Assembly (NCBI GenBank): GCA_963402885.1
Contig: OY727103.1
Coordinates: 13,294,085 to 13,358,084, forward strand
From: Antedon bifida
Taxonomy: Eukaryota > Echinodermata > Crinoidea > Comatulida > Antedonidae
Length of the DNA: 64,000 nucleotides
Direction: 5' to 3'
Below are positions 38,191 through 50,810 of the stretch, in pieces (position 1 is the first letter of the stretch; each line of letters opens with the position of its first letter). Both the position numbers and the translations under genes were made by a program. The notes beneath the pieces were generated by a model. The model was not told the DNA's origin, did no database searches, and was given only the letters and a program-made list of their open reading frames with translations.

Positions 38191-40544
38191 TGTCAAATTG
38201 TCTGTCAACCGACAATGGGGTTTTGGCTAAATTTCACAGTTTGTTTGTCTCTTTTTTTTAAAGTGAAACCATTGTTTTTGTTTTTTTTAATTAAAAATGT
38301 TTTTGTGGGGACAATTCAAAATATGATAATTTTTTTTCTAATAACTAGTTTCGTCTGGTGATATCGCGCTCCTTTCTTCAATGTTCATTGTTAACAAATG
38401 GAAAACTAATATCATTTTTTTTAAATCAGTATCTAACATTGCTAAAGAAACAGAAAAAAATAACGCTTTTAAAAAGAGGCATCGGAATTTGTAAAGGGCT
38501 ACGAGTCTAACCAATAACAAAATTCAACTTTTAAAGGGTGCAAATACAAATTAAAAAGATGTAAACACATTTTAGAATATTTTATTTTCAAACCTGAAGC
38601 AGAGAACACTGGGACGGTACATGGCCAAAAGAACAAAGTTTATAAATGCAGACGAAAATATTTTTCGGCGTAAGCATTGCTTTACCGACAAAACTCTGAG
38701 TTTCCTCAGTTTTTAAATAACAATACCAAAAATAATAGCCCAGAGCTGAAAATGTATTGACAATATCGATACGACTTCCATCAGGAACGGATGATAATAC
38801 CTACAATGTAAAATCTTTTCCCTAAAGCAAACACCACTTTAAATGTGGTTATACGTACCTTATATTATATAAATATCAATAACTTTAACGGTTGAACAAC
38901 TTCCCGAACGGTTATTCAATGCAAATTCACTAAATAAACGATTATTCTACGCAAATTCACTAAATAAACGATTATTCTACACATTCAGGTATACATATAA
39001 AATATTTTAGAAAACAGTGCACCATTATATAAATTCAATATTTCAAAAAACAAATTATAATGTTGCCTGAAATGTTAACCAATCAGCAACAGTAAATGTT
39101 GTTATGCGGCCATACAGTGTTCAGTCATCCATATGTAATCATTTTGGTATTATATGTCGATACATCATGCATATGCATATCCTTATCGTCGATAATAAAG
39201 TATTACTGCATTTTTAAAATGGCTGCGAATGCAATTAGAAATAAACCTGTAAGTATAACTAAGATTTTGTTCACTGCGTCCTAATATTGATCCCATTTAG
39301 TTCAAACCAATCAAAGCAATTTAACAGTTTAATGTTTTCTACCAACGTACAATGACTATTATAAATTTGTCAAATTGTCTGTCAACCGACAATGGGGTTT
39401 TGGCTAAATTTCACAGTTTGTTTGTCTCTTTTTTTTAAAGTGAAACCATTGTTTTTGTTTTTTTTAATTAAAAATGTTTTTGTGGGGACAATTCAAAATA
39501 TGATAATTTTTTTTCTAATAACTAGTTTCGTCTGGTGATATCGCGCTCCTTTCTTCAATGTTCATTGTTAACAAATGGAAAACTAATATCATTTTTTTTA
39601 AATCAGTATCTAACATTGCTAAAGAAACAGAAAAAAATAACGCTTTTAAAAAGAGGCATCGGAATTTGTAAAGGGCTACGAGTCTAACCAATAACAAAAT
39701 TCAACTTTTAAAGGGTGCAAATACAAATTAAAAAGATGTAAACACATTTTAGAATATTTTATTTTCAAACCTGAAGCAGAGAACACTGGGACGGTACATG
39801 GCCAAAAGAACAAAGTTTATAAATGCAGACGAAAATATTTTTCGGCGTAAGCATTGCTTTACCGACAAAACTCTGAGTTTCCTCAGTTTTTAAATAACAA
39901 TACCAAAAATAATAGCCCAGAGCTGAAAATGTATTGACAATATCGATACGACTTCCATCAGGAACGGATGATAATACCTACAATGTAAAATCTTTTCCCT
40001 AAAGCAAACACCACTTTAAATGTGGTTATACGTACCTTATATTATATAAATATCAATAACTTTAACGGTTGAACAACTTCCCGAACGGTTATTCAATGCA
40101 AATTCACTAAATAAACGATTATTCTACGCAAATTCACTAAATAAACGATTATTCTACACATTCAGGTATACATATAAAATATTTTAGAAAACAGTGCACC
40201 ATTATATAAATTCAATATTTCAAAAAACAAATTATAATGTTGCCTGAAATGTTAACCAATCAGCAACAGTAAATGTTGTTATGCGGCCATACAGTGTTCA
40301 GTCATCCATATGTAATCATTTTGGTATTATATGTCGATACATCATGCATATGCATATCCTTATCGTCGATAATAAAGTATTACTGCATTTTTAAAATGGC
40401 TGCGAATGCAATTAGAAATAAACCTGTAAGTATAACTAAGATTTTGTTCACTGCGTCCTAATATTGATCCCATTTAGTTCAAATCAATCAAAGCAATTTA
40501 ACAGTTTAATGTTTTCTACCAACGTACAATGACTATTATAAATT
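38191..40544. repeat. 1,177-bp tandem duplication carrying promoter and first exon of gene A
   Basis: 38191-39367 and 39368-40544 are direct tandem copies. I found one difference, C at 39307 against T at 40484. Each copy contains the Runx/Fox-like module, the ATATCAATAACTTTAACGG stretch and the first coding exon MAANAIRNKP with a GTAAGT donor. It is either a very recent duplication or two haplotypes assembled in series. Confidence 0.95.
39219..39248 (+). other. Upstream duplicate of gene A first exon
   Basis: Thirty bases encoding MAANAIRNKP followed by GTAAGTATAA, identical to 40396-40425. It can splice in phase 0 to the head exon at 41138, so gene A may have two equivalent starts. Confidence 0.7.
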
Positions 40545-43447
40545 CTAGGCCCACTTTTGTAATATGGGTGTGGCGCGTATACCAAGTTGAGTGTTGGTGT
40601 GAGCAATACAAACAAATGCTTTGTCTTCATAGAGTGGGAATGATCAAATAATACTGTATTATAATAATAATATTCTATAACTCACTTTAGTTTCCTATAT
40701 TCTATATAAATATTTCAATACTAAAAGAAGGTACATCAAATCATAGAGAAATGAAATGTTTCAATTCGATGACAAAACACAAATCTAACGCCGAGATATG
40801 TAAGAGTGTGTGCAGTAATATAATGTATCGTGAAAGAAGAATGATAGAAATAGCAATAACTAATACATAATAAATCGGAATGTTATTTTGCCCATCCAGT
40901 GATTGCTATATTAACACGATGATAATCTTATAACTTTGTAAAGTAAAGTGAATGCTACAAATTCAATTAATTTCCTTTATTATGAAATAGCATTGTAGAT
41001 AATAGTGTATAAAAGAATGACAAACTCAGTGCTGGATGTCAAACTTTTTACAGAGAGAATAGGACTGGAAGCTTAAGTACATATAATTAACAATACAGCA
41101 ATAGTGTAAGTGAATTTCGTTTTTTTTACTGTTCCAGAAAACTGCAACTGCTGAAATATTCGCAGACTTACTTCGCAAAATAAGTAATGTTTATCAAGGT
41201 GACAACTATTATTGGCTGAGACTTTTGTTAAATGACCACTGCACAGGCGATGTGTTAGGTAAGTCCGACACCACAGGACACACTCTGTTTAACCAACTCA
41301 AAGCCAAAGGTTATCTCTCCTATGATCCTACAGATGTCGATATTCTCTTTGACATTGCCACAGTAACAGGAGAGACATTAGCTATAAAATTAGTAACAGA
41401 TTTTCAAAACGACTATTCAAACAACGATAACACCAGCTACAAGTCCAAATACAAAGACGAAAAAATAACACCATTTCGCAAAAATCTTTTGATGGCTGTG
41501 AAAACAAACATAAATCCCCCAAGACCTATGCATGACACTTACGAACACCTACTCAGTGGCAAGGTTTATGGAAATATTTGGGATTTTGTGTTCAAGCTGG
41601 AGAGGGAACTATGGTTAACTGAGGAACAGCCTAAAAAGGTCAAGTTTGCAAATCTTCTCGACGGGACGGCAAGGGAGATTCTTATAGGTATGTAAATACT
41701 GTAACTCAGCAACAATTGATGCAGCCTACATTTACAGACTAGCGCAGTGTTAGGCCTATTGTATAAAAAAGACCCTTTAACTGTGTTCTGTCCATCCACT
41801 TACTTTAATTGAGTACTTTGGAGGGTACAATAGATTTTAACATACCTACATGTAAGTTATAACTTTTATCACACAGGTTCAGCAAGACCTACGGATAGAA
41901 GTGCGGACAATCGCAATGGACAAGGTAATAAGCGCAATAGCAAACATTATACCTGCCACTGACATTTTACCACATTCAGCACCAACACCATTTTGCACAA
42001 CAGAAATCTTAATAATCGATTGAAAGTCACATATGTTGTACGGTATCAATGTTTTGATTTGTAGAAGGCGTATAGACCTACTGTATTTGGGGACGCAGGA
42101 ATGTATTCATGATACTGTATTCAATTTGTCCAATCATAGTATTGACTCAATGTAGTGAATTTCATTCGTTATTTCAGATGAGGTTGATAACTCGGATACT
42201 GCCACTAGGTAATGCCCCATGGTATAATTTCATACTAACAAGTACACATTTGTGCATACCATGGGAAGAAAGTCCCGATGTTTTTAGCAGGGACTTTCTA
42301 TAACTATCATTTGTTGAAAATAATGTTTACAATAACTTACCACCATTACCCAACTCCATATTACATTACAAAACGATAAGCATTGTTTAGTATTTCAAGA
42401 TTTGCCGTAACAGCAAAATAGATATTGTTAGTTAACTATGCTATGTTGGGCAATTAAAATGCAAACAATTCCTCGTCTAATGTTGTCTCTTTCAAACAAT
42501 CATCCCACGGGCACCAACATATATATTGGAGGTTATATAATGAGTTGCGTACAAATATATTGATTTTATTTTCTATATTTCGATTAGGAACAAAGGAATA
42601 AGCCGAATACAGAGGATTGATAATTTCATCAAAGGTAATTTTAACAATCATAATGATACTGTAAAGTTAGGCCTACAGTATGTGTAATAAATAAATTCAC
42701 TCTGTAAGTCTATTCCAGAAAATTAAATATACACTGTAATTCTGTTTCCATTATAATATTATAATTTGGAAAATTCAAACAATATTACATAAAATAGGCC
42801 TAAACGTAATTCGCACTGGCGGGACTTTCCGAAGTTCATAAAGAATTTCAAGAAACATTTTTTTAAATTATTATTATTCATTATTTTGACCAAGGAGTTG
42901 CATAGCAGGAAACCCAAGGTGTGAGTAACAGTAGTAGTTTATGATGTACTAGTACACCGGGGTAACCTCTTACTCGTCTCGAAAGATGTACTAGGTTCTT
43001 GTACATGAGCTAGATGTACACTGGACCTACGGTTTTAGTCCTTATCCGAGAAAACTCGCTCTACTACCATGAGCAACATGGAGCGAGTGAGCCTCAAACC
43101 CTTGCTGATGTTATGGCTACGTATTACGGTCCCATTGTCTTAACCGCTCGGCCACTCGCTAATATATTGCTAACCATTAATGTTTTCTCTTTATTACAGA
43201 AAGAAAAAAACTGTTTCAACAATGTTGGTGTGTTTTGGGGATTCTATTGATACCATGCTTTGTTCTGGAATTTGTATTTTATTTAGCTTCCTTTACAGAT
43301 GGCAATACAGTTGTTTTTCTAATTTGTTTACCGATAGCTATAGTTTTTTGTGGCTTGTCATTTATTCTTGGTGGAAAATATACACAATGTATCAATTTTA
43401 TTTCAGTAATCTTCACAATCATTTCATCTTTGTTGACATTTCACTGA
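40396..43447 (+). CDS. Gene A: DED-like head with three-pass membrane tail (317 aa)
   Basis: Six exons join in phase: 40396-40425, 41138-41687, 41877-41924, 42178-42208, 42588-42634 and 43200-43447. Residues about 15-100 match a death effector domain: IFADLLRKIS at helix 1, WLRLLLNDHC at helix 2, LFNQLKAKGYLS at helices 3-4, and a closing LVTDFQ. Residues about 112-185 (FRKNLLMAV ... IWDFVFKLEREL) may be a second, diverged death fold. A short polar linker from three small exons follows. The tail has three hydrophobic segments (about 243-262, 267-288 and 296-316), with Glu inside the first (VLEFVF). AATAAA lies at 43489. Death folds build signalling assemblies by like-with-like contacts, so a membrane-anchored adaptor is plausible. 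I know no named protein with this layout. The tail ends TFH right after the last membrane segment. Confidence 0.78.
43082..43160 (-). repeat. tRNA-Ser-like pseudogene or SINE head in gene A intron
   Basis: Read on the minus strand, AGCGAGT and ACTCGCT form a 7-bp acceptor-like stem around a very good A box (TGGCCGAGCGGTTAAGAC). CCA follows directly. The B box is degraded (GGGTTTGAGGC) and the T arm does not pair well, so it is not a working tRNA. The preceding 42960-43080 may belong to the same SINE. Confidence 0.5.
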
Positions 43448-44079
43448 CATACTATTACAATAACACCTAATAGTATCGAAGACATGGAAATAAAGTTACA
43501 GTCGATTTTTTTAATTTAAATTAATTATAAACCTGGCATATATAGGCCTAATCGTATCTACAATGTTGTGCAGAATAAGTAGTAACTATATGTTATGAAA
43601 TAGGCCTACCATAAATAATTGTGTTTGTATTTGTAATATCTCTTGGCGTGGTTATTTTATTGTTGTTTATGCTTGATTTGTGTAATATATAGGAAAATGT
43701 AGTTTTTTTAGTGTATTTGTTTTATATAATATGCTTGTAAAAAATAATAATCTAATAAACGTCTGATGTTTACTCTAAAAGTTGGCCTGTAGCAAAAGCT
43801 AGTAGATGTTCGAGCAAACTCACGTATACGCATACGTGTCCGTGTCACAACATGTATACGGATACGCAGAGGTGGTTGCCCACAAACACAATATGATTGA
43901 TTTTTTCCTAATAACTAGTTTCGTGTGGTGATATTGCTCTCCTTTCTTCAATGTTCATTGTTAACCAATGGAAATTGAATATAAAATATTGTAATACAAA
44001 ATAGTATATTTTATGCTCTGTATTATTTGTATGGCATTTGATGAAATAAATATTTGTTGAATTTGAATTTACAATGTAA

Positions 44080-44520
44080 ACTCTTTTTCCCAAAGCAAAC
44101 AACACTTTAACTGTGGTTATACACGTACCTTCTATTAATAAATAATAATTAATTATTTGGAGTTTTCACTTTTTTACAACAGTTGCACTCACCAAAAGCA
44201 AAGTGCATCCATAAGAAAGAACAACAAAACAAATAAAAACAATTTAAAAGTCTACGTAAGTCAAAAAATCAATTGCTAGGGATCATGTCAAAACAAGTCA
44301 ACTATATTAACAGCAAGTTTAATCGTTCCAACGCACCGACATGATCCCTTATGAATTGTAAAGGCAAAATGAAAAGAAAAAATCGGAACAAAAAGAATTG
44401 GGCCATTATATGCATATCAATAACTTTAAACGGTTGAACAACTTCCCGAACGGTTATTCTATGCAAATTCACTAAATAAACGATTATTTCACACGTTCTG
44501 GTATATAGAATATTTTATAA
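44080..44520 (+). promoter_or_regulatory. Upstream module of gene B
   Basis: AAAGCAAACAACACTTTAAC and TGTGGTTA (44112-44119) are followed by TATGCATATCAATAACTTTA (from 44408) and TTCCCGAACGGTTATTC. This is the same order as in front of gene A. It lies about 1.3 kb before the CARD exon, so genes B and C probably have a noncoding first exon. Confidence 0.45.
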
Positions 44521-45732
44521 AACGGTTAAAAATATAAATTCAATTTCAAAATACAAATATAATGTTGCCTTAATTCAACCAATTGAATACCACTAATTAA
44601 TAGTGAATGTTTTTATACAGCCATAAATGTAGTTGAATTATACATTGAAAATATCATATAAAATTATCACATTTAAAGAATATCAATATAAAATTCATAA
44701 AAAAGGAATCAATCATTGATTTTTTGTGATGAAAAATAACCTCTTCAAGGACAGACTTTTAATTCAACATTTCGTCCGGGAAAGATGTTCACCTTGCATA
44801 TTCTAACGATGCAAATTGTTGTTTTGTGAATTGTGAAATGTATTTACAGGAGACAAACAAAATGGTGGCCCTATATATATATAAATATTCAGGTTAATAG
44901 TACCATTTTGTTGATGTTGATAAGTACAATGTTATACTCTGTAATTATTAACTGTACCTATTGCTACATTGTCTTAATGCAAATAAGGCAAGCTGCATTA
45001 ATACAAATTTATTGGCACAGAGCATACAAAGTACAATTTCAAAGCGGTACTAAATGCCATAGAATGTAATTATTCCAAACTAAAAGTACTATGGCGTTCT
45101 TTATTATTGTTCTATAACAATAATAAATACAAAGAGGTTTGGTACTGTATTGAATGTAGTTGACCCTTGACATCCACTAGCTGCCACAATTCAATAATCA
45201 ATATTTTGCATAATAATAGGAGGGAAATTCCAGCTTTTGAAAACGTTTGCTATGAATGCGTACATTTTCTTGAAATATTATTGTTAGGTCTTATAATTGG
45301 GATGGGCAGAATCATATAGACCTATGTGGATAGAGTAATACTACAGTGGGCTGTATTCCTGAAAGATAAATCAGAACAATAACAATAATCAGAACGAATT
45401 TCAGCAAAATTGAAACTTAAACCGGCAGTAATATTTTTGAAAATTAAGATCAAATGCACGAATAGTGTTTTGTACGGAACTGAGACAACCAAACCTATAA
45501 CTATACAGTGTGTAGAATTAATATTCATTGGAAAGAATACAGAGAAATCAACATCATAAAAAGGGTTGACTATATTACATTACATTAACCCTGAATACAT
45601 CCTAAATAAATAGCCCTGGTAGTAGAGGGAGTATTTAACTGATAAACCTCTATACTTAATCTAGCATTACCGGTATGAAGAGTTTTCTTATTAAATTGCT
45701 TTCACAGATTTCCAAAAAAACATATTCTCATA

Positions 45733-48443
45733 ATGGATGAGCGTCACAAAAATCTTCTTATTCGTAACAGAGTTCGATTAGTGGAAGATTTACCAGTAGA
45801 TACGTTGGTAGAGTACATGATACAGGACGGAATAATGACAAAAGAAGATTCTGAGATGATCGAATCCAAACCAACAACCATGAAAAGTACTTTCTCGACA
45901 TATTGCCGACAAGAGGACAAAGAGCATTTCTAAGTTTTCTACAAGCACTGGAAAAAATGAAAGACCCATTATATAATTTTGTATATGAACAACTTCAACA
46001 AGAACCAATGAATTATTCCTTTCAAGGTAATTATATAATTTCTAACAAAAGCCATCCACTCCCTTCCTGTATAATTATATTTGAACAATTAATGGATGTC
46101 CCATTAAAAACAGGTTTCAGATGTGGCGATTAATATTAAGATTTCTGTTATGGAACATTGTTAGGTGAAGGTGAACTCATTGGCAAAGGTCACATTTTTA
46201 TCCCCTTACGTACAAACGTTTGATATTATGATTGAAATCGCTAAACTGACAGATTCAGATTTTATCTATACAATAAGGATTTTTAAAAAGAGCATAAAAA
46301 CACAAATGAAATCAAGGTAAAAAACCAATAACAGATGTTCGTATAAAGCTGTATAACACCAAATACATTTTAAGTATCAAGCATCGCTGTTGCCTACGAG
46401 CTAGGGCATCTCCAATATATTAATATTTAAGATCTTTTATTCAAGCAGAGAGATGGTGAAAAGGTTTGCAAAAAAAAACTAGAAAATAGCCAATATTATT
46501 TGTTTTCAAAATAATTAATTAACATTGATTCGTGTTCTCAATAGTATACAGTAAATACCTTTTTCAAGTTTTCGTTTTATTGAAGGACGTTTATGCTACT
46601 ACTTTATTTAACATGATTATTTCACAGTTGAAAATGCAGGTGTAGATGGAGAAGAACATTCAGAGGCACCCACATCACAGACTGTTGACTCCATGGAAGA
46701 AGGTAACACAAATATTCAATATTAATAACGTCAGATTACATTATTATTTTTACGATGTTCAACACCTATTTAAGATAACAGTGGGCTTTATTGTGTAAGT
46801 GTATATTATACACATTTAAAATTAATTGTTCGTACGTACGTACGTCACACATAAAACTTAGATTGAAATTGTTTAAAGGCTTGAAAAAAATTCCCTTAAT
46901 CATTTTCCAGATTGTTAATCAATTTCATTTTAAAAATGATTTTTTATAACCATATTCTGTCAACTTTTATATTTCTGTAATTGTCGGTGATTAATTTAAT
47001 TAATTAATTCATTTCTCAAATTTAGAATGGTTGTTGTTCAAATATAATAATTGTGGTTCAATAACTCAAAGTCATTGGCTTTATTTTAATAGATAACCGT
47101 GTAAATAATTAATATTCTACTCCCATATATTTCAGAATTAATGAATTTTATTTGTCATTTCAGATGAGCTTGACAGCCCAGGTGCTGCACACCGGTAGGC
47201 CCAATAGACAATAGGTATAATAACGTGGCATTAAGCTATAGCATATTAAACTCACAAGTTTATAGGGTAATGCCACACAAAACATGTTACTATGTATGTC
47301 ATTTTGTTTACACATTACATTGACAGATGAAAGAGGACGTCCCCGTATTTGTTTTAAACTCCAAAAGTTTGCCCAGAAGTTTTTGAAAATAAATGTATAC
47401 ATTTTCATGCGGACCTGCGCCATATTTTTAGTTATACTAACATGAAACTAATTTTATGACAGAATGTCATAGTCTTTTGCCATAACCAGCTGGGGATCCA
47501 AAGAGTATGAAAGTTAAACATTAGTTTTTAAAACATTTCTGATTACTTGTTTAACGATAATGTTTTTATTTTTATGATTAGGAAATCAATACTGGAAAAA
47601 ATTCAGACCTATATCAAAGGTAATTATCAACTAACAATATCAAATAAATGTATATGAAACATAAATTATATGAATAAAATGACTACATACTGTAGGTCCA
47701 TCACTCCGGAATTCTATTCTGATTTAATCGGTTTCTAATTTAAGACTCATTCCAAAATTCATTGACTACAATTTCAGTTTATATTTCATTAAATTCAATA
47801 ATAATATTATGGAAGAATGGTCATACAAATTGAAGAGCAAAGTGTGCAAGAGAAAATTATACTGCACGTTATGAAAATAAAATATCTTCATTGTCATGTC
47901 ATTCTTAAATATCTCGGAACACTGAAACAAGCAGACTGAAGGGGATAGGGGCCTACAGACTTTTTAAAAAAGTAATTATCAACTGAAAATATTAATATTC
48001 GATCTTTAACTGAAAAATTACACTGCGTTACGAGTATGACTAATATAAACTTCTATATTCGTCATGAAATATATTTTTAAATAAATACATTTTTTTCTTT
48101 TATTTCAGGAAATAAAAAGCGGTGTTTGTTTATTATTATATGGATACTACTACTTCTATATTTTGGCTCGGAATTGGTAATCATTTTTTGTACTTCTTCA
48201 ATAATGGGATTTCAAGTTGTGTTTATAATTTCTATAATATTTCTTGTAATCTGTGTTTGCTTGGCAATCTTTATTGGAGGAAAGTTTGAAAAAGGTATTA
48301 CTGTAATTGTAATAATCGTGAATTTAAGTCCATATTTGATCGATAATTATTACTGGGGGATTGACAAGATACTTGATAATAGTAACGAAGATATAACAAC
48401 ACAGTTACCGTCGATGTCTAATGAAACAACTGCTTTTATTTAG
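45733..48443 (+). pseudogene. Gene B: CARD membrane-tail paralogue with frameshifted CARD
   Basis: Exons 45733-46026, 46628-46702, 47164-47194, 47582-47619 and 48109-48443 correspond to gene C. The head starts MDERHKNLLIRNRVRLVEDL, strikingly like a caspase-9-type CARD. Near 45885 seven bases present in C are missing, so the frame shifts after SKPTTMK and stops at 45933. The exon is 294 nt where phase 1 is needed, which confirms the break independently. The lost frame resumes downstream (GQRAFLSFLQALEKM). All later exons remain open and in phase, including the three-pass tail with Glu in the first segment (SELVII) and the end TTQLPSMSNETTAFI. This is either a young pseudogene, a truncated CARD product, or a sequence error. 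Confidence 0.72.
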
Positions 48444-49278
48444 TTAAGTAACACCCATAATAGTTGTCGTAACTCAAACTATGTAAGTGTAATCTTATCT
48501 AAATGTTCGGAACGAAATAAGGTAATATAAAGATAGACAGTAATTTGTAGGCATAGGAGAAACATAAACACAATTATCGATCTTAATGTAAGTCACTGGA
48601 CACTGGCACACAGACAATTACTTTTGTGCACATTCTATAAACTATAAACAACAATGGTTGAATTTGTATTATTTGTAATATCTTGCAAATAGTAATTGCT
48701 ATGTTTGTTGATTATCTTTTTGTGATATGTTATTTTGCTTAAAATAAATAATGGTAAAATATATTTAGTCTAGTGCGTTTTGATGTTTTTAGGCTCGCTT
48801 TATTTGTTCTCAAAATATGTTTGTAATAAATACCGTAATAACAATAAATCAATTCGCTTGTGAATTTATTTATTATACTACAAAATATTGCTTTTATGAA
48901 AGAAGAAAACTAATAAATAGAATAATTGGTTTATGCGAATGATTTAAATAATGTGTAACGTTTGGTACTATCTACCACCAACTGACTGACTACATAGATA
49001 TGGATGGGTTATAGAATGTAAACTCACTAGCTACCGTACTCTGATCAAGTGCGAAATTGTAATGATTATGTACGGTAGCGCGCTTCTTTGTCGTTCATAA
49101 GAAAGAACAACAAAATACACGTATTTAAAACAATAAAAACAATTTAAATGTCGACGTAAGTCAACAAATCAATTGCTAGGGATCATGTCAAAACAAGTCC
49201 ACTATATTAACAGCAAGTTTAATCGTTCCAACGCACCGAAATGATCCCTTATGAATTGTAAAGGCAAAAATGAAAAGA

Positions 49279-49420
49279 AACAAGGCCATATACATGGCTG
49301 CAGTCGCGTGCTCAAGTTAGTGTTTACCGACCAACCGACCAACCAACCGACCGACCGACCAACCAACCGACCGACATAGTGAGCTGTAGAGTCGCGTTGC
49401 ACGCGACTAAAAAACAAAAT
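49279..49420. mobile_element. Inserted AGTCGCGTGC element with internal (ACCN)n tract
   Basis: Present in the C copy and absent at the matching place in the B copy (after about 44380), so it arrived after duplication or was lost from B. The ends are GCAGTCGCGTGC and GCACGCGACT. The middle is an expanded ACCGACCAACC repeat. It is the inverse relative of 5393-5485. Confidence 0.7.
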
Positions 49421-50810
49421 GAATTGGGCCATTATATGCATATCAATAACTTTAAACGGTTGAACAACTTCCCGAACGATTATTCTATGCAAATTCACTA
49501 AATAAACGATTATTTCACACGTTCTGGTATATAAAATATTTTAGAAAACAGTTAAAAATATAAATTCAATTTCAAAATACAAATATAATGTTGCCTTAAT
49601 TCAAACAATTGAATACCACTAATTAATAGTAAATGCTTTTATACAGCCATAAATTTAGTTGAATTATACATTGAAAATATCATAAAATTATCACATATAA
49701 AGAATATCAATATCAAATTCATAAAAAAGGAATCAAGGCATTGATGAAATAGTTTTTTTGTGATAAAAAATAACCTCTTTAAGGACAGATTTTCAATTCA
49801 ACATTTCGTCCGGGAAAGATGTTCATCTTGCATATTCTAACGATGCAAATTGTTGTTTTGTGAATTGTGAAATGTATTTACAGAAGACAAACAAAATGGT
49901 GGCCCTATATATATAAATATTCAGGTTAATAGTACCATTTTGTTGATGTTGATAAGTACAATGTTGTACCTACCTATTGTACCTATTGCTACATTGTCTT
50001 AATGCAAATAAGGTAAGCTACATTAATAAAACTTTACTGGCACAGAGTATACAAAGTACAATTTCAAAGCGGTACTAAATGCCATAGAATGTAATTATTC
50101 CAAACAAAAAGTACTACTGTATATGGCGTACTTTATTATTGTTCTATAACAATAATAAATACAAAGAGGTTTGGTACTGTATTGAATGTAGTTGACCCTT
50201 GACATCCACTAGCTGCCACAATTCAATAAACAATATTTTGCATAATAATAGGAGGGAAATTCCAGCTTTTGAAAACGTTTGCTATGAATGCGTACATTTT
50301 CTTGAAATATTATTGTTAGGTCTTATAATTGGGATGGGTAGAATTATATAGACCTATGTGGATAGAGTAATACTACAGTGGGCTGTATTCCTGAAAGATA
50401 AATCAGAAATAACAATAATCAGAACGAATTTCAGCAAAATTGAAACTTAAACCGGCGGTAAGTAATATTATATTTAATAACTGGTGTAGAAATTAACAAT
50501 CTCTGCAACATTCAAAATTAAAATATTGAAAGAGGGTTTGAAAATTAAGATCAAATGCAAGAATAGTGTTTTGTACGGAACTGAGACAACCAGACATATA
50601 ACTATACAGTTGTAGAATTAATATTCCCGGAAAGAATACAGAGAAATCAACATCATAAAAAGGGTTGACTATATTATATTAACCCTGAATAAATAGCCCT
50701 GGTAGTAGAGGGAGTATTTAACTGATAAACCTCTATACTGAATCTAGAATTACTGGTACCAAGAGTTTTCTTATTAAATTGCTTTCACAGATTTCAAAAC
50801 ATTTCTCATA

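Noticed and set aside
44833-45069. First coding exon of gene B (M-V-A-L-Y...)
   Set aside because: The donor is weak (GTTAAT), it cannot be placed in phase with the CARD exon, and the CARD exon has its own good ATG.
49202-49498. 98-codon minus-strand ORF with GRSVGWLVGW
   Set aside because: Comes from the ACCN repeat inside a mobile element.
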